A stretch of DNA of 64,000 nt, from assembly GCA_027186245.1 (NCBI GenBank), contig CP114482.1, positions 15,271,209 to 15,335,208 on the forward strand, written 5' to 3'. Source of the DNA: Coriaria nepalensis. Its lineage: Eukaryota > Streptophyta > Magnoliopsida > Cucurbitales > Coriariaceae. A program made the position numbers and the translations under genes. The notes beneath the pieces were generated by a model. That model ran no database searches. It was not told the DNA's origin and saw only the letters and a program-made list of their open reading frames with translations. Below, in pieces: positions 27,386 to 40,560 of the stretch. Positions within the stretch are counted from its first letter, which is position 1. Every line of letters begins with the position of its first letter.

Positions 27386-28158
27386 CACGTCGAACCATTT
27401 CTATTTTTGCATTTAAAACACGACTTTCATGCATAACTTGCAATTGATCTATTGAGCGCACCTATGCATTTTTTAGCCTGAAAGACATATTATTGCATCT
27501 CTTTTGGTCATTAAATCATTCTAAATGACTTCGAACGAAATTCGCCCTTTAAACATGACTTTCGAGCATGACTTGCCATTGATCGATTCAAGGCAACAAT
27601 GCATTTGTTTAGCCTTAAAATCATTTCATTGAGTCTCTTGTAGTCATGAAATCATTCTAAATTAATTCGAACGAATTCTATTTTCGCCCTTCAAACATGA
27701 TTTTCTTACATAACTTGCAATTAACCTATTGAAGACAACAATGCATTCCTTTAGCCTTAAAAAGCATGTCATTCAGGCTTTTCATGTCATTAAATTGTTT
27801 GAAAGCACTTCGAACCAATTCTATATTTGCATTTAAAACACGACTTTCATGCATAACTTGCAAATGATCTATTGAAGAAAACTATGCATTTTTTTAGCCT
27901 TAAAGTCGTATTACTGCATCTCTTTTAGTCATTAAATTATTAAACATGACTTTCGTGCATAACTTGCAGTTCATCTATTGAAGGCAACAATGCTTTTGTT
28001 TAGCCTTAAAATCATGTCATTGAGTCTCTTGTAGTGATTAAATCATTGTAAATTACTTCGAACGAATTCGATTTTCGCCCTTCAAACATGATTTTCTTAC
28101 ATAACTTGCAATTAATCTATTGCAGACAACAATGCATTATTTTAGCCTTAAAAAGCAT
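27386..28158 (+). repeat. Diverged distal end of the left array
   Basis: One trimer (27,386-27,805, 420 bp) is followed by an incomplete unit starting at 27,806. In that unit the s1/s2 boundary has lost about 30 bp: GTCATTAAATTATTAAACATGAC stands where the usual path from CATTAAATCATTC through TTCGAACGAAATTCGC to TTTAAACATGAC is expected (near 27,936-27,942). Its s3 begins at 28,054 and breaks off after AAAAAGCAT at about 28,158, where the orientation switches. Confidence 0.85.
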
Positions 28159-28219
28159 TTTCTTCAAGTTATGTAAGAAAATAATGTTTGAAGGGCGAAA
28201 ATAGAATTCGTTCGAATTA
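28054..28219. repeat. Orientation-switch junction with 55-bp inverted repeat
   Basis: The left s3 (28,054-28,158, 105 bp) meets an inverted s3 (28,159-28,219, 61 bp). Positions 28,054-28,108 are the reverse complement of 28,165-28,219 with 3 mismatches in 55 bp, separated by a 56-bp loop (28,109-28,164). At the switch, GCAT is present in both partner sequences. Just to the right, CTTCAAGTTATG stands where CTTCAA, TAGATTAATTACAA and GTTATG are expected: a 14-bp loss between two CAA triplets. On either side the two arrays form one imperfect palindrome with arms of at least 28 kb. The switch could be biological or an assembly error. Confidence 0.9.
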
Positions 28220-28619
28220 ATTTAGATTGATTTAATGACTAGAAGAGACTCAATGACATGACTTCAAGGCTAAACAAATGCATTGTTGCCTTCAATAGAT
28301 CAACTGCAAGTTACGCACGAAAGTCATGTTTAAAGGCCGAATTTCGTTCGAAGTGATTTAGAATGATTTACTGACTAAAAGAGACGCAAAAATATGACTT
28401 TAAGGCTTAAAAAATGCATAGTTGCCATCAATAGATCAATTGCAAGTTATGCATGAAAGTCGCGTTGTAAATGCAAAAAGAGAATTGGTTCGAAGTGCCT
28501 TCAAACAATTTATTGATTGAAAAGAATGAGTCATATGCTTTTTAATGCTAAAATAATGCATTGTTGTTTTCAATAGATTAATTACAAGTTATGTAAGAAA
28601 ATATGAGTTTGAAGGGCGA

Positions 28620-31600
28620 AAATAGAATTCGTTCGAATTAATTTAGAATGATTTAATGACTAGAAGAGACTCAGTGACATGAATTTAAGGCTAAACAAAT
28701 GCATTGTTGCCAATAGTATATCAACTGCAAGTTATGCACAAAAGTCATGTTTAAATGCCAAATTTCATACGAAGTGATTTAGAAAGATTTAATGACTAAA
28801 AGAGACGCAAAAATATGACTTTAAGGGTAATAAAATGCATAGTTGCCATCAATAGATCAATTGCAAATTATGCATGAAAGTTGCGTTTTAAATGCAAAAA
28901 GAGAATTGGTTCGAAGTTCCTTGAAACTATTTAATGATTGAAAAGACTGAGTCATATGCTTTTTAATGCGAAAATAATGCATTGTTTTCTTCAATAGATT
29001 AATTACAAGTTATGTAAGAAAATAATGTTTGAAGGGCACAAATAGAATTTGTTCGAATTAATTTAGAATGATTTAATGACTAGAAGAGACTCAGTGACAT
29101 GACTTTAGGGATAAACAAATGCATTGTTGCCTTCAATAGATCAATTGCAAGTTACGCACGAAAGTCATGTTTAAAGGCTGAAATTCGTTCGAAGTGATTT
29201 AGAATGATTTACTGAAAAAAAGAGACGCAAAAATATGACTTTAAGGCTAAAAAAATGCATAGTTTCCATCAATAGATCAATTACAAGTTATGCATGAAAG
29301 TCGCGTTCTAAATGCAAAAAGATAATTGGTTCGAAGTGCCTTCAAACAATTTAACGATTGAAAAGACTGAGTGATATGCTTTTTAATGCGAAAATAATGC
29401 ATTGTTGTTTTCAATAGATTAATTACCAGTTATGTAAGAAAATAATGTTTGAAGGGCGAAAATAGAATTCGTTCGAATTAATTTAGAATGATTTAATGAC
29501 TAGAAGAGACTCAGTGACATGACTTTAAGGCTAAACAAATGCATTGTTGCCTATAGTAGATCAACTGCAAGTTATGCACAAAAGTCATGTTTAAATGCCG
29601 AATTTCATATGAAGTGATTTAGAAAGATTTAATGACTAAAAGAGACGCAAAAATATGACTTTAAGGGTAAAAAAATGCATAGTTGCCATCAATTGATCAA
29701 TTGCAAATTATGCATGAAAGTTGCATTTTAAATGCAAAAAGAGAATTGGTTCGAAGTGCCTTCAAACAATTTAATGATTGAAAAGACTGAGTCATATGCT
29801 TTTTAATGCGAAAATAATGCATTGTTTTCTTCAATAGATTGATTACAAGTTATGTAAGAAAATAATGTTTGAAGGGCGCAAATAGAATTCGTTCGAATTA
29901 ATTTAGAACGATTTAATGACTAGAAGAGACTCAGTGACATGACTTTAAGGCTAAACAAATGCATTGTTGCCTATAGTAGATCAACTACACGTTATGCACG
30001 AAAGTCATGTTTAAATGCCGAATTTCGTTCTAAGTGATTTAGAATGATTTACTGACTAAAAGAGACGCAAAAATATGACTTTAAGGCTAAAAAAATACAT
30101 AGTTGCCATCAATAGATCAATTACAAGTAATGCATGAAAGTCGCGTTCTAAATGCAAAAAGAGAATTGGTTCGAAGTGCCTTCAAACAATTTAATGATTG
30201 AAAAGACTGAGTCAAATGCTTTTTAATGCTAAAATAATGCATTGTCGTTTTCAATAGATTAATTACAAGTTATGTAAGAAAGTAATGTTTGAAGGGCGCA
30301 AATAGAATTCGTTCGAATTAATTTAGAATGATTTAATGACTAGAAGAGACTCAGTGACATGACTTTAAGGCTAAACAAATCCATTGTTGCCTATAGTAGA
30401 TCAACTACACGTTATGCACGAAAGTCATGTTTAAATGCCGAATTTCGTTCTAAGTGATTTAGAATGATTTACTGACTAAAAGAGACGCAAAAATATGACT
30501 TTAAGGCTAAAAAAATGCATAGTTGCCATCAATAGATCAATTACAAGTTATGCATGAAAGTCGCGTTCTAAATGCAAAAAGAGAATTGGTTCGAAGTGCC
30601 TTCAAACAATTTAATGATTGAAAAGACTGAGTCATATGCTTTTTAATGCGAAAATAATGCATTATCGTCTTCAATAGATTAATTACAAGTTATGTAAGAA
30701 AATAATGTTTGAAGGGCGCAAATAGAATTTTTTCGAATTAATTTAGAATGATTTAATGACTAGAAGAGACTCAGTGACACGACTTTAAGGCTAAACAAAT
30801 GCATTGTTGCCTATAGTAGATCAACTGCAAGTTATGCACGAAAGTCATGTTTAAATGCCGAATTTCATACGAAGTGATTTAGAATGATTTAATGACTAAA
30901 CGAGACGCAAAAATATGACTTTAAGGCTAAAAAAATGCATAGTAGCCATCAATAGATCAATTGCAAATTATGCATGAAAGTTGCATTTTAAATGCAAAAA
31001 GAGAATTGGTTCGAAGTGCCTTCAAACAATTTAATGATTGAAAAGACTGAGTCATATGCTTTTTATTGTTAAAATAATGCATTGTTGTCTTCAATAGATT
31101 AATTACAAGTTATGTAAGAAAATAATGTTTGAAGGGCGATAATAGAATTCGTTCGAATTAATTTAGAATGATTTAATGACTAGAAAAGACTCAGTAACAT
31201 GACTTCAAGGCTAAACAAATGCATTGTTCCCTATAATAGATCAACTGTAAGTTATGCACGAAAGTCATGTTTAAATGCCGAATTTCATAAGAAGTGATTT
31301 AGAATGATTTACTGACTAAAAGAGACGCCAAAATATGACTTTATGGCTTAAAAAATGCATAGTTGCCATCAATAGATCAATTCCAAGTTATGCATGAAAG
31401 TCGCGTTCCAAATGCAAAAAGAGAATTGGTTCGAAGTGCCTTCAAACAATTTAATGATTGAAAAGACTGAGTCATATGCTTTTTAATGCTAAAATAATGC
31501 ATTGTTGTTTTCAATAGATTAATTACCAGTTATGTAAGAAAATAATGTTTGAAGGGCGAAAATAGAATTCGTTCGAATTAATTTAGAATGATTTAATGAC

Positions 31601-34300
31601 TAGAAGAGATTCAATGACATGACTTTAAGGCTAAACAAATGCATTGTTGCCTATAGTAGATCAACTGCAAGTTGTGCACAAAAGTCATGTTTAAATGCCG
31701 AATTTCATATGAAGTGATTTAGAAAGATTTAATGACTAAAAGAGACGCAAAAATATGACTTTAAGGGTAAAAAAATGCATAGTTGCCATCAATTGATCAA
31801 TTGCAAATTATGCATGAAAGTTGCATTTTAAATGCAAAAAGAGAATTGGTTCGAAGTGCCTTCAAACAATTTAATGATTGAAAAGACTGAGTGATATGCT
31901 TTTTAATGCGAAAATAATGCATTGTTTTCTTCAATAGATTAATTACAAGTTATGTGAGAAAATAATGTTTCAAAGGCGCAAATAGAATTCGTTCGAATTA
32001 ATTTAGACTGATTTAATGACTAGAAGAGACTCAGTGACATGACTTTAAGGCTAAACAAATGCATTGTTGCCTATAGTAGATCAACTACACGTTATGCACG
32101 AAAGTCATGTTTAAATGCCGAATTTCGTTCTAAGTGATTTAGAATGATTTACTGACTAAAAGAGACGCAAAAATATGACTTTAAGGCTAAAAAAATGCAT
32201 AGTTGCCATCAATAGATCAATTACAAGTTATGCATGAAAGTCGCGTTCTAAATGCAAAAAGAGAATTGGTTCGAAGTGCCTTCAAACAATTTAATGATTG
32301 AAAAGACTGAGTCATAAGCTTTTTAATGCTAAAATAATGCATTGTTGTTTTCAATAGATTAATTACAAGTTATGTAAGAAAATAATGTTTGAAGGGCGAA
32401 AATAGAATTCGTTCGAATTAATTTACAATGATTTAATGACTAGAAGAGACTCAGTGACATGACTTTAAGGCTAAACAAATGCATTGTTGCCTATAGTAGA
32501 TCAACTGCAAGTTATGCACGAAAGTCATGTTTAAATGCTGAATTTCATACGAAGTGATTTAGAATGATTTACTGACTAAAAGAGACGCAAAAATATGACT
32601 TTCAGGGTAAAAAAATGCATAGTGGCCATCAATAGATCAATTGCAAATTATGCATGAAAGTTGCGTTTAAAATGCAAAAAGAGAATTGGTTCGAACTGGC
32701 TTCAAACAATTTAATGATTGAAAAGACTGAGTGATATGCTTTTTAATGCGAAACTAATGCATTGTTTTCTTCAATAGATTAATTACAAGTTATGTAAGAA
32801 AATAATGTTTGACGGGCGCAAATAGAATTTTTTCGAATTAATTTAGAATGATTTAATGACTAGAAGAGACTCAGTGACATGACTTTAAGGCTAAACAAAT
32901 GCATTGTTGCCTATAGTAGATCAACTGCAAGTTATGCACGAAAGTCATGTTTAAATGCCGAATTTCATACGAAGTTATTTAGAATGATTTAATGACTAAA
33001 CGAGACGCAAATATATGACTTTAAGGCTAAAAAAATGCATAGTAGCCATCAATAGATCAATTGCAAATTATGCATGAAAGTTGCATTTTAAATGCAAAAA
33101 GAGAACTGGTTCGAAGTTCCTTCAAACAATTTAATGATTGAAAAGACTGAGTGATATGCTTTTTAATGCGAAAATAATGTATTGTTTTCTTCAATAGATT
33201 TATTACAAGTTATGTAAGAAAATAATGTTTGAAGGGCGCAAATAGAATTTTTTCGAATTAATTTAGAATGATTTAATGACTAGAAGAGAGTCAGTGACAT
33301 GACTTTAAGGCTAAACAAATGCATTGTTGCCTATAGTAGATCAACTGCAAGTTATGCACGAAAGTCATGTTTAAATGCTGAATTTCATACGAAGTGATTT
33401 AGAATGATTTACTGACTAAAAGAGACGCAAAAATATGACTTTAAGGGTAAAAAAATGCATAGTGGCCATCAATAGATCAATTGCAAATTATGCATGAAAG
33501 TTGCGTTTAAAATGCAAAAAGAGAATTGGTTCGAACTGCCTTCAAACAATTTAATGATTGAAAAGACTGAGTGATATGCTTTTTAATGCGAAAATAATGC
33601 ATTGTTTTCTTCAATAGATTAATTACAAGTTATGTAAGAAAATAATGTTTGAAGGCCGCAAATAGAATTTTTTCGAATTAATTTAGAATGATTTAATGAC
33701 TAGAAGAGACTCAGTGACATGACTTTAAGGCTAAACAAATGCATTGTTGCCTATAGTAGATCAACTGCAAGTTATGCACGAAAGTCATGTTTAAATGCCG
33801 AATTTCATACGAAGTGATTTAGAATGATTTAATGACTAAACGAGACGCAAAAATATGACTTTAAGGGTAAAAAAATGCATAGTGGCCATCAATAGATCAA
33901 TTGCAAATTATGCATGAAAGTTGCGTTTAAAATGCAAAAAGAGAATTGGTTCGAATTGCCTTCAAACAATTTAATGATTGAAAAGACTGAGTGATATGCT
34001 TTTTAATGCGAAAATAATGCATTGTTTTCTTCAATAGATTAATTACAAGTTATGTAAGAAAATAATGTTTGAAGGGCGCAAATAGAATTTTTTCGAATTA
34101 ATTTAGAATGATTTAATGACTAGAAGAGACTCAGTGACATGACTTTAAGGCTAAACAAATGCATTGTTGCCTATAGTAGATCAACTGCAAGTTATGCACG
34201 AAAGTCATGTTTAAAGGCCGAAATTCGTTCGAAGTGATTTAGAATGTTTTACTGAAAAAAAGATATGCAAAAATATGACTTTAAGGCTAAAAAAATGCAT
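28620..34300 (-). repeat. Proximal right array: moderately diverged units
   Basis: Units here alternate between types marked by GAGTCATATGC with TTTTAATGCT and by GAGTGATATGC with TTTTAATGCG, and by GGGCGAA or GGGCGCA before the s3 end. Several keep states closer to the left arm, such as ACTCAATGACATG (28,248 and 31,609) and AAATTCGTTCGAAGTG (29,182 and 34,221). A sub-block with TTTTTTCGAATTAATTTAG in place of GAATTCGTTCG recurs at 30,721, 32,821, 33,241, 33,661 and 34,081, showing local multiplication. Confidence 0.75.
31081..31560 (-). repeat. Dispersed unit copy, first member (shift 8,400 bp)
   Basis: This unit shares rare marks with 39,481-39,960, exactly 20 units away: GCTTTTTATTGTTAAAATAATG (or ACTTTTTATTGTT), GGGCGATA, CATTGTTCC, GACGCCAAAATATGAC with TTTATGGCTTAAAAAATG, and CAATTCCAAGTTATG with GCGTTCCAAATGC. 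Part of the same type also appears near 56,960-57,050. It marks an old unit lineage that survives on both sides of younger blocks. Confidence 0.78.
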
Positions 34301-34740
34301 AGTTGCCATCAATAGATCAATTACAAGTTATGCATGAAAGTCGCGTTCTAAATACAACAAGAGAATTCGTTCGAAGTGCCTTCAAACAATTTAATGATTG
34401 AAAAGACTGAGTCATATGCTTTTTAATGCTAAAATAATGCATTGTTGTCTTCATTATATTAATTACAAGTTATGTAAGAAAATAATGTTTGAAGGGCGAT
34501 AATAGAATTCGTTTGGATTAATTTAGAATGATTTAATGACTAGAAGAGACTCGGTGACATGACCTTCAGGCTAAACAAATGCATTGTTGCCTATAATAGA
34601 TCAACTGCAAGTTATGCACGAAAGTCATGTTTAAATGCCGAATTTCATACGAACTAATTTAATAAGATTTACTGACTAAAAGAGACGCAAAAATATGACT
34701 TTAAGGCTAAAAAAATGCATAGTTGCCATCAATAGATCAA

Positions 34741-36420
34741 TTGCAAGTTATGCATGAAAGCCACGTTCAAAATACAAAAAGAGAATTCGTTCGAAGTGCC
34801 TTCAAACAATTTAATGATTGAAAAGACTGAGTCATATGGTTTTTATTGCTAAAATAATGCATTGTTGTTTTCAATAGATTAATTACAAGTTATGTAAGAA
34901 AATAATGTTTGTAGGGCGAAAATAGAATTCGTTCGAATTAATTTAGAATGATTTAATGACTAGAAGAGACTCAGTGACATGACCTTAAGGCTAAACAAAT
35001 GCATTGCTGCCTATAATAGATCAACTGCAAGTTATGCACGAAAGTCATGTTTAAATGCCGAATTTCATACGAAGTGATTTAGAATGATTTATTGACTAAA
35101 AGAGACGCAAAAATATGACATTAAGGCTAAAAATATGCATAGTTGCCATCAATAGATCGATTGCAAGTTATGCCTGAAAGCCACGTTCAAAATACAAAAA
35201 CAGAATTGGTTCGAAGTGCCTTCAAACAATTTAATGATTGAAAAGACTGAGTCATATGCTTTTTAATGCTAAAATAATGCACTGTTGTTTCCAATAGATT
35301 AGTTACAAGTTATGTAAGAAAATAATGTTCGAAGGGCGAAAATAGAATTCGTTCGAATTAATTTAGAATGATTTAATGACTAGAAGAGACTCAGTGACAT
35401 GACTTTAAGGCTAAAGAAATCCGTTGTTGCCTATAGTAGATCAACTACACGTTATGCACGAAAGTCATGTTTAAATGCCGAATTTCATACGAAGTGATTT
35501 AGAAAGATTTACTGACTAAAAGAGACGCAAAAATATGACTTTAAAGCTAAAAAAATGCATAGTTGCCATCAATAGATCAATTGCAAGTTATGCATGAAAG
35601 CCACGTTCAAAATACAAAAAGAGAATTCGTTCGAAGTGCCTTCAAACAATTTAATGATTGAAAAGACTGAGTCATATGGTTTTTATTGCTAAAATAATGC
35701 ATTGTTGTTTTCAATAGATTAATTACAAGTTATGTAAGAAAATAATGTTTGTAGGGCGAAAATAGAATTCGTTCGAATTAATTTAGAATGATTTAATGAC
35801 TAGAAGAGACTCAGTGACATGACCTTAAGGCTAAACAAATGCATTGCTGCCTATAATAGATCAACTGCAAGTTATGCACGAAAGTCATGTTTAAATGCCG
35901 AATTTCATACGAAGTGATTTAGAATGATTTATTGACTAAAAGAGACGCAAAAATATGACATTAAGGCTAAAAATATGCATAGTTGCCATCAATAGATCGA
36001 TTGCAAGTTATGCCTGAAAGCCACGTTCAAAATACAAAAACAGAATTGGTTCGAAGTGCCTTCAAACAATTTAATGATTGAAAAGACTGAGTCATATGCT
36101 TTTTAATGCTAAAATAATGCACTGTTGTTTCCAATAGATTAGTTACAAGTTATGTAAGAAAATAATGTTCGAAGGGCGAAAATAGAATTCGTTCGAATTA
36201 ATTTAGAATGATTTAATGACTAGAAGAGACTCAGTGACATGACTTTAAGGCTAAACAAATCCGTTGTTGCCTATAGTAGATCAACTACACGTTATGCACG
36301 AAAGTCATGTTTAAATGCCGAATTTCATACGAAGTGATTTAGAAAGATTTACTGACTAAAAGAGACGCAAAAATATGACTTTAAAGCTAAAAAAATGCAT
36401 AGTTGCCATCAATAGATCAA
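34741..36420 (-). repeat. Two-unit (840-bp) tandem duplication, 1 difference
   Basis: Comparing 34,741-35,580 with 35,581-36,420 line by line, I find a single difference (G at 35,416, C at 36,256). Rare forms present in both are CATTGCTGCC, GACATTAAGGC with AAATATGC, ATGCCTGAAAGCCACG, CAATAGATTAGTTACAAG and AATCCGTTGTTGCC. The copies separate from each other just outside this span (CCACGTTC at 35,601 against TTACGTTC at 36,441). This is a very recent duplication or an assembly collapse/expansion artefact. Confidence 0.88.
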
Positions 36421-37999
36421 TTGCAAGTTATGCATGAAAGTTACGTTCAAAATACAAAAAGAGAATTCGTTCGAAGTGCCTTCAAACAATTTAATGATTG
36501 AAAAGACTGAGTCATATGCTTTTTATTGCTAAAATAATGCATTGTTGTTTTCAATAGATTAATTACAAGTTATGTAAGAAAATAATGTTTGTAGGGCGAA
36601 AATAGAATTCGTTCGAATTAATTTAGAATGATTTAATGACTAGAAGAGACTCAGTGACATGACCTTAACGCTAAACAAATGCATTGTTGCCTATAATAGA
36701 TCAACTGCAAGTTATGGACGAAAGTCATGTTTAAATGCCGAATTTCATACGAAGTGATTTAGAATGATTTACAGACTAAAAGAGACGCAAAAATATGACT
36801 TTAAGGCTAAAAATATGCATAGTTGCCATCAATAGATCAATTGCAAGTTATGCATGAAAGCCACGTTCAAAATACAAAAAGGGAATTCGTTCGAAGTGCC
36901 TTCAAACAATTTCATGATTGAAAAGACTGAGTCATATGCTTTTTAATGCTAAAATAATGCACTGTTGTTTTCAATAGATTAATTACAAGTTATGTAAGAA
37001 AATAATGTTTGAAGGGCGATAATAGAATTCGTTTGGATTAATTTAGAATGATTTAATAACTAGAAGAGACTCAGTGACATGACCTTCAGGCTAAACAAAT
37101 GCATTGTTGCCTATAATAGATCAACTGCAAGTTATGCACGAAAGTCATGTTTAAATGCTGAATTTCATACGAACTAATTTAATAAGATTTACTGACTAAA
37201 AGAGACGCAAAAATATGACTTTAAGGCTAAAAAAATGCATAGTTGCCATCAATAGATCAATTGCAAGTTATGCATGAAAGCCACGTTCAAAATACAAAAA
37301 GAGAATTTGTTCGAAGTGCCTTCAAACAATTTAATGATTGAAAAGACTGAGTCATATGGTTTTTATTGCTAAAATAATGCATTGTTGTTTTCAATAGATT
37401 AATTACAAGTCATGTAAGAAAATAATGTTTGTAGGGCGAAAATAGAATTCGTTCGAATTAATTTAGAATGATTTAATGACTAGAAGAGACTCAGTGACAT
37501 GACTTTAAGGCTAAACAAATGCATTGTTGCCTTCAATAGATCAACTGCAAGTTACGCACGAAAGTCATGTTTAAAGGCCGAAATTCATTCGAAGTGATTT
37601 AGAATGATTTACTGAAAAAAAGACACGCAAAAATATGACTTTAAAGCTAAAAAAATGCATAGTTGCCATCAAAATATCAATTACAAGTTATGCATGAAAG
37701 TCGCGTTCTAAATGCAAAAACAGAATTGGTTCGAAGTGCCTTCAAGCAATGTAATGATTGAAAAGACTGAGTCATATTCTTTTTAATGCTAAAATAATGC
37801 GTTGTTGTTTTCAATAGATTAATTACAAGTTATGTAAGAAAACAATGTTTGACGGGCGAAAGTAGAATTCGTTCGAATTAATTTAGAATGATTTAATGAC
37901 TAGAAGAGACTCAGTGACATGACTTTAAGGCTAAACAAATGCATTGTTGCCTATAGTAGATCAACTGCAAGTTATGCACGAAAGTCATGTTTAAATGCC

Positions 38000-39120
38000 A
38001 AATTTCATACGAAGTGATTTAGAAAGATTTAATGGCTAAAAGAGACGCAAAAATATGACTTTAAGGGTAAAAAAATGCAAAGTTGCCATCAATAGATCAA
38101 TTGCAAGTTATGCATGAGAGTCGCGTTCTAAATGCAAAAAGGGAATTGGTTCTAAGTGCCTTCCAACAATTTAATGTTTGAAAAGACTGAGTGATATACT
38201 TTTTAATGCGAAAATAATGCATTGTTTTCTTCAATAGATTAATTACCAGTTATGTAAGAAAATAATGTTTGAAGGGCGCAAATAGAATTTGTTCGAATTA
38301 ATTTAGACTGATTTAATGACTAGAAGAGACTCAGTGACATGATTTTAAGGCTAAACAAATGCATTGTTGCCTACAGTAGATCAACTGCAAGTTATGCCCG
38401 AAAGTCATGTTTAAATGCCGAATTTCATACGAAGTGATTTAGAATGATTAACTGACTAAAAGAGACGCAAAAATATGACTTTAAGGCTTAAAAAATGCAT
38501 TGTTGCCATCAATAGATCAATTGCATGTTATGCATGAAAGTCGCGTTCTAAATGCAAAAAGAGAATTGGTTCGAAGTGCCTTCAAACAATTTAGTGATTG
38601 AAAAGACTGAGTCATATGCTTTTTAATGCTAAAATAATGCATTGTTGTTTTCAATAGATTAATTACAAGTTATGTAAGAAAATAATGTTTGAAGGGCGAA
38701 AATAGAATTCGTTCGAATTAATTTAGAATGATTTAGTGACTAGAAGAGACTCAGTGACATGACTTTAAGGCCAAAGAAATGCATTGTTGCCTATAGTAGA
38801 TCAACTGCAAGTTATGCCCGAAAGTCGTGTTTAAATGCCGAATTTCATACGAAGTGATTTACAAAGATTTAATGACTATAAGACACGCAAATATAAGACT
38901 TTAAGGGTAAAAAAATGCATAGTTGCCATCAATTGATCAATTGCAAATTATGCAAGAAAGTTGCGTTTTAAATGCAAAAAGAGAATTTGTTCGAAGTGCC
39001 TCCAAACAATTTAATGATTGAAAAGACTGAGTGATATGCTTTTTAATGCGAAAATAATGCATTGTTTTCTTCGATAGATTAATTACAAGTTATGTAAGAA
39101 AATAATGTTTCAAGGGCGCA
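38000..39120 (-). repeat. Older unit block, matched at 57,740-58,860
   Basis: This block and the one 19,740 bp (47 units) away share a string of rare forms in the same order: ATGCAAAGTTGCC, AAAAAGGGAATTGGTTCTAAG, TTTAATGTTTG, GAATGATTAACTGAC, AAATGCATTGTTGCC, TTGCATGTTATGCATG, ATTTAGTGAC, AAAGAAATGCATTG and GCAAATATAAGACTTTAAGGG. The two copies differ at scattered bases (ATGAGAGTC against ATGAAAGTC; ATGAAAGTC against ATGGTAGTC). They bracket the homogenised core. Confidence 0.82.
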
Positions 39121-40560
39121 AATAGAATTTGTTCGAATTAATTTAGAATGATTTAATGACTAGAAGAGACTCAGTGACATGACTTTAAGGCTAAACAAAT
39201 GCATTGTTGCCTTCAATAGATCAACTGCAAGTTACGCACGAAAGTCATGTTTAAAGGCCGAAATTCGTTCGAAGTGATTTAGAATGATTTCCTGAAAAAA
39301 AGAGACGCAAAAATATGACTTTAAGGCTAAAAAAATGCATAGTTGCCATCAATAGATCAATTACAAGTTATGCATGAAAGTCGCGTTCTAAATGCAAAAA
39401 GAGAATTGGTTCGAAGTGCCTTCAAACAATTTAATGATTGAAAAGACTGAGTGATATACTTTTTATTGTTAAAATAATGCATTGTTGTCTTCAATAGATT
39501 AATTACAAGTTATGTAAGAAAATAATGTTTGAAGGGCGATAGTAGAATTCGTTCGAATTAATTTAGAATGATTTAATGACTAGAAGAGACTCAGTAACAT
39601 GACTTCAATGCTAAACAAATGCATTGTTCCATATAATAGATCAACTGTAAGTTATGCACGAAAGTCATGTTTAGATGCCGAATTTCTTACGAAGTGATTT
39701 AGAATGATTTACTGACTAAAAGAGACGCCAAAATATGACTTTATGGCTTAAAAAATGCATAGTTGCCATCAATAGATCAATTCCAAGTTATGCATGAAAG
39801 TCGCGTTCCAAATGCAAAAAGAGAATTGGTTCGAAGTGCCTTCAAACAATTTAATGATTGAAAAGACTGAGTCATATGCTTTTTAATGCTAAAATAATGC
39901 ATTGTTGTTTTCAATAGATTAATTACAAGTTATGTAAGAAAATAATGTTTGAAGGGCGAAAGTAGAATTCGTTCGAATTAATTTAGAATGATTTAATGAC
40001 TAGAAGAGACTCAGTGACATGACTTTAAGGCTAAACAAATGCATTGTTGCCTATAGTAGATCAACTGTAAGTTATGCACGAAAGTCATGTGCAAATGCCG
40101 AATTTCATACGAAGTGATTTAGAATGATTTACTGAAAAAAAGATATGCAAAAATATGACTTTAAGGCTAAAAAAATGCATAGTTGCCATCAATAGATCAA
40201 TTACAAGTTATGCATGAAAGTCGCGTTCTAAATACAAAAAGAGAATTCGTTCGAAGTGCCTTCAAACAATTTAATGATTGAAAAGACTGAGTCATATGCT
40301 TTTTAATGCTAAAATAATGCATTGTTGTCTTCATTATATTAATTACAAGTTATGTAAGAAAATAATGTTTGAAGGGCGATAATAGAATTCGTTTGGATTA
40401 ATTTAGAATGATTTAATGACTAGAAGAGACTCGGTGACATGACCTTCAGGCTAAACAAATGCATTGTTGCCTATAATAGATCAACTGCAAGTTATGCACG
40501 AAAGTCATGTTTAAATGCCGAATTTCATACGAACTAATTTAATAAGATTTACTGACTAAA

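Noticed and set aside
1..28158. CRISPR-like regular spacing of repeats
   Set aside because: The repeating unit is ~420 bp and the intervals between any conserved motifs are themselves repeats, not unique spacers. There are no cas genes, and the structure is that of eukaryotic satellite DNA.
28054..28219. Inverted repeat at the switch as terminal inverted repeats of a DNA transposon or foldback element
   Set aside because: The arms are ordinary s3 satellite sequence continuing into the arrays on both sides. There is no target-site duplication, no internal non-satellite sequence and no transposase.
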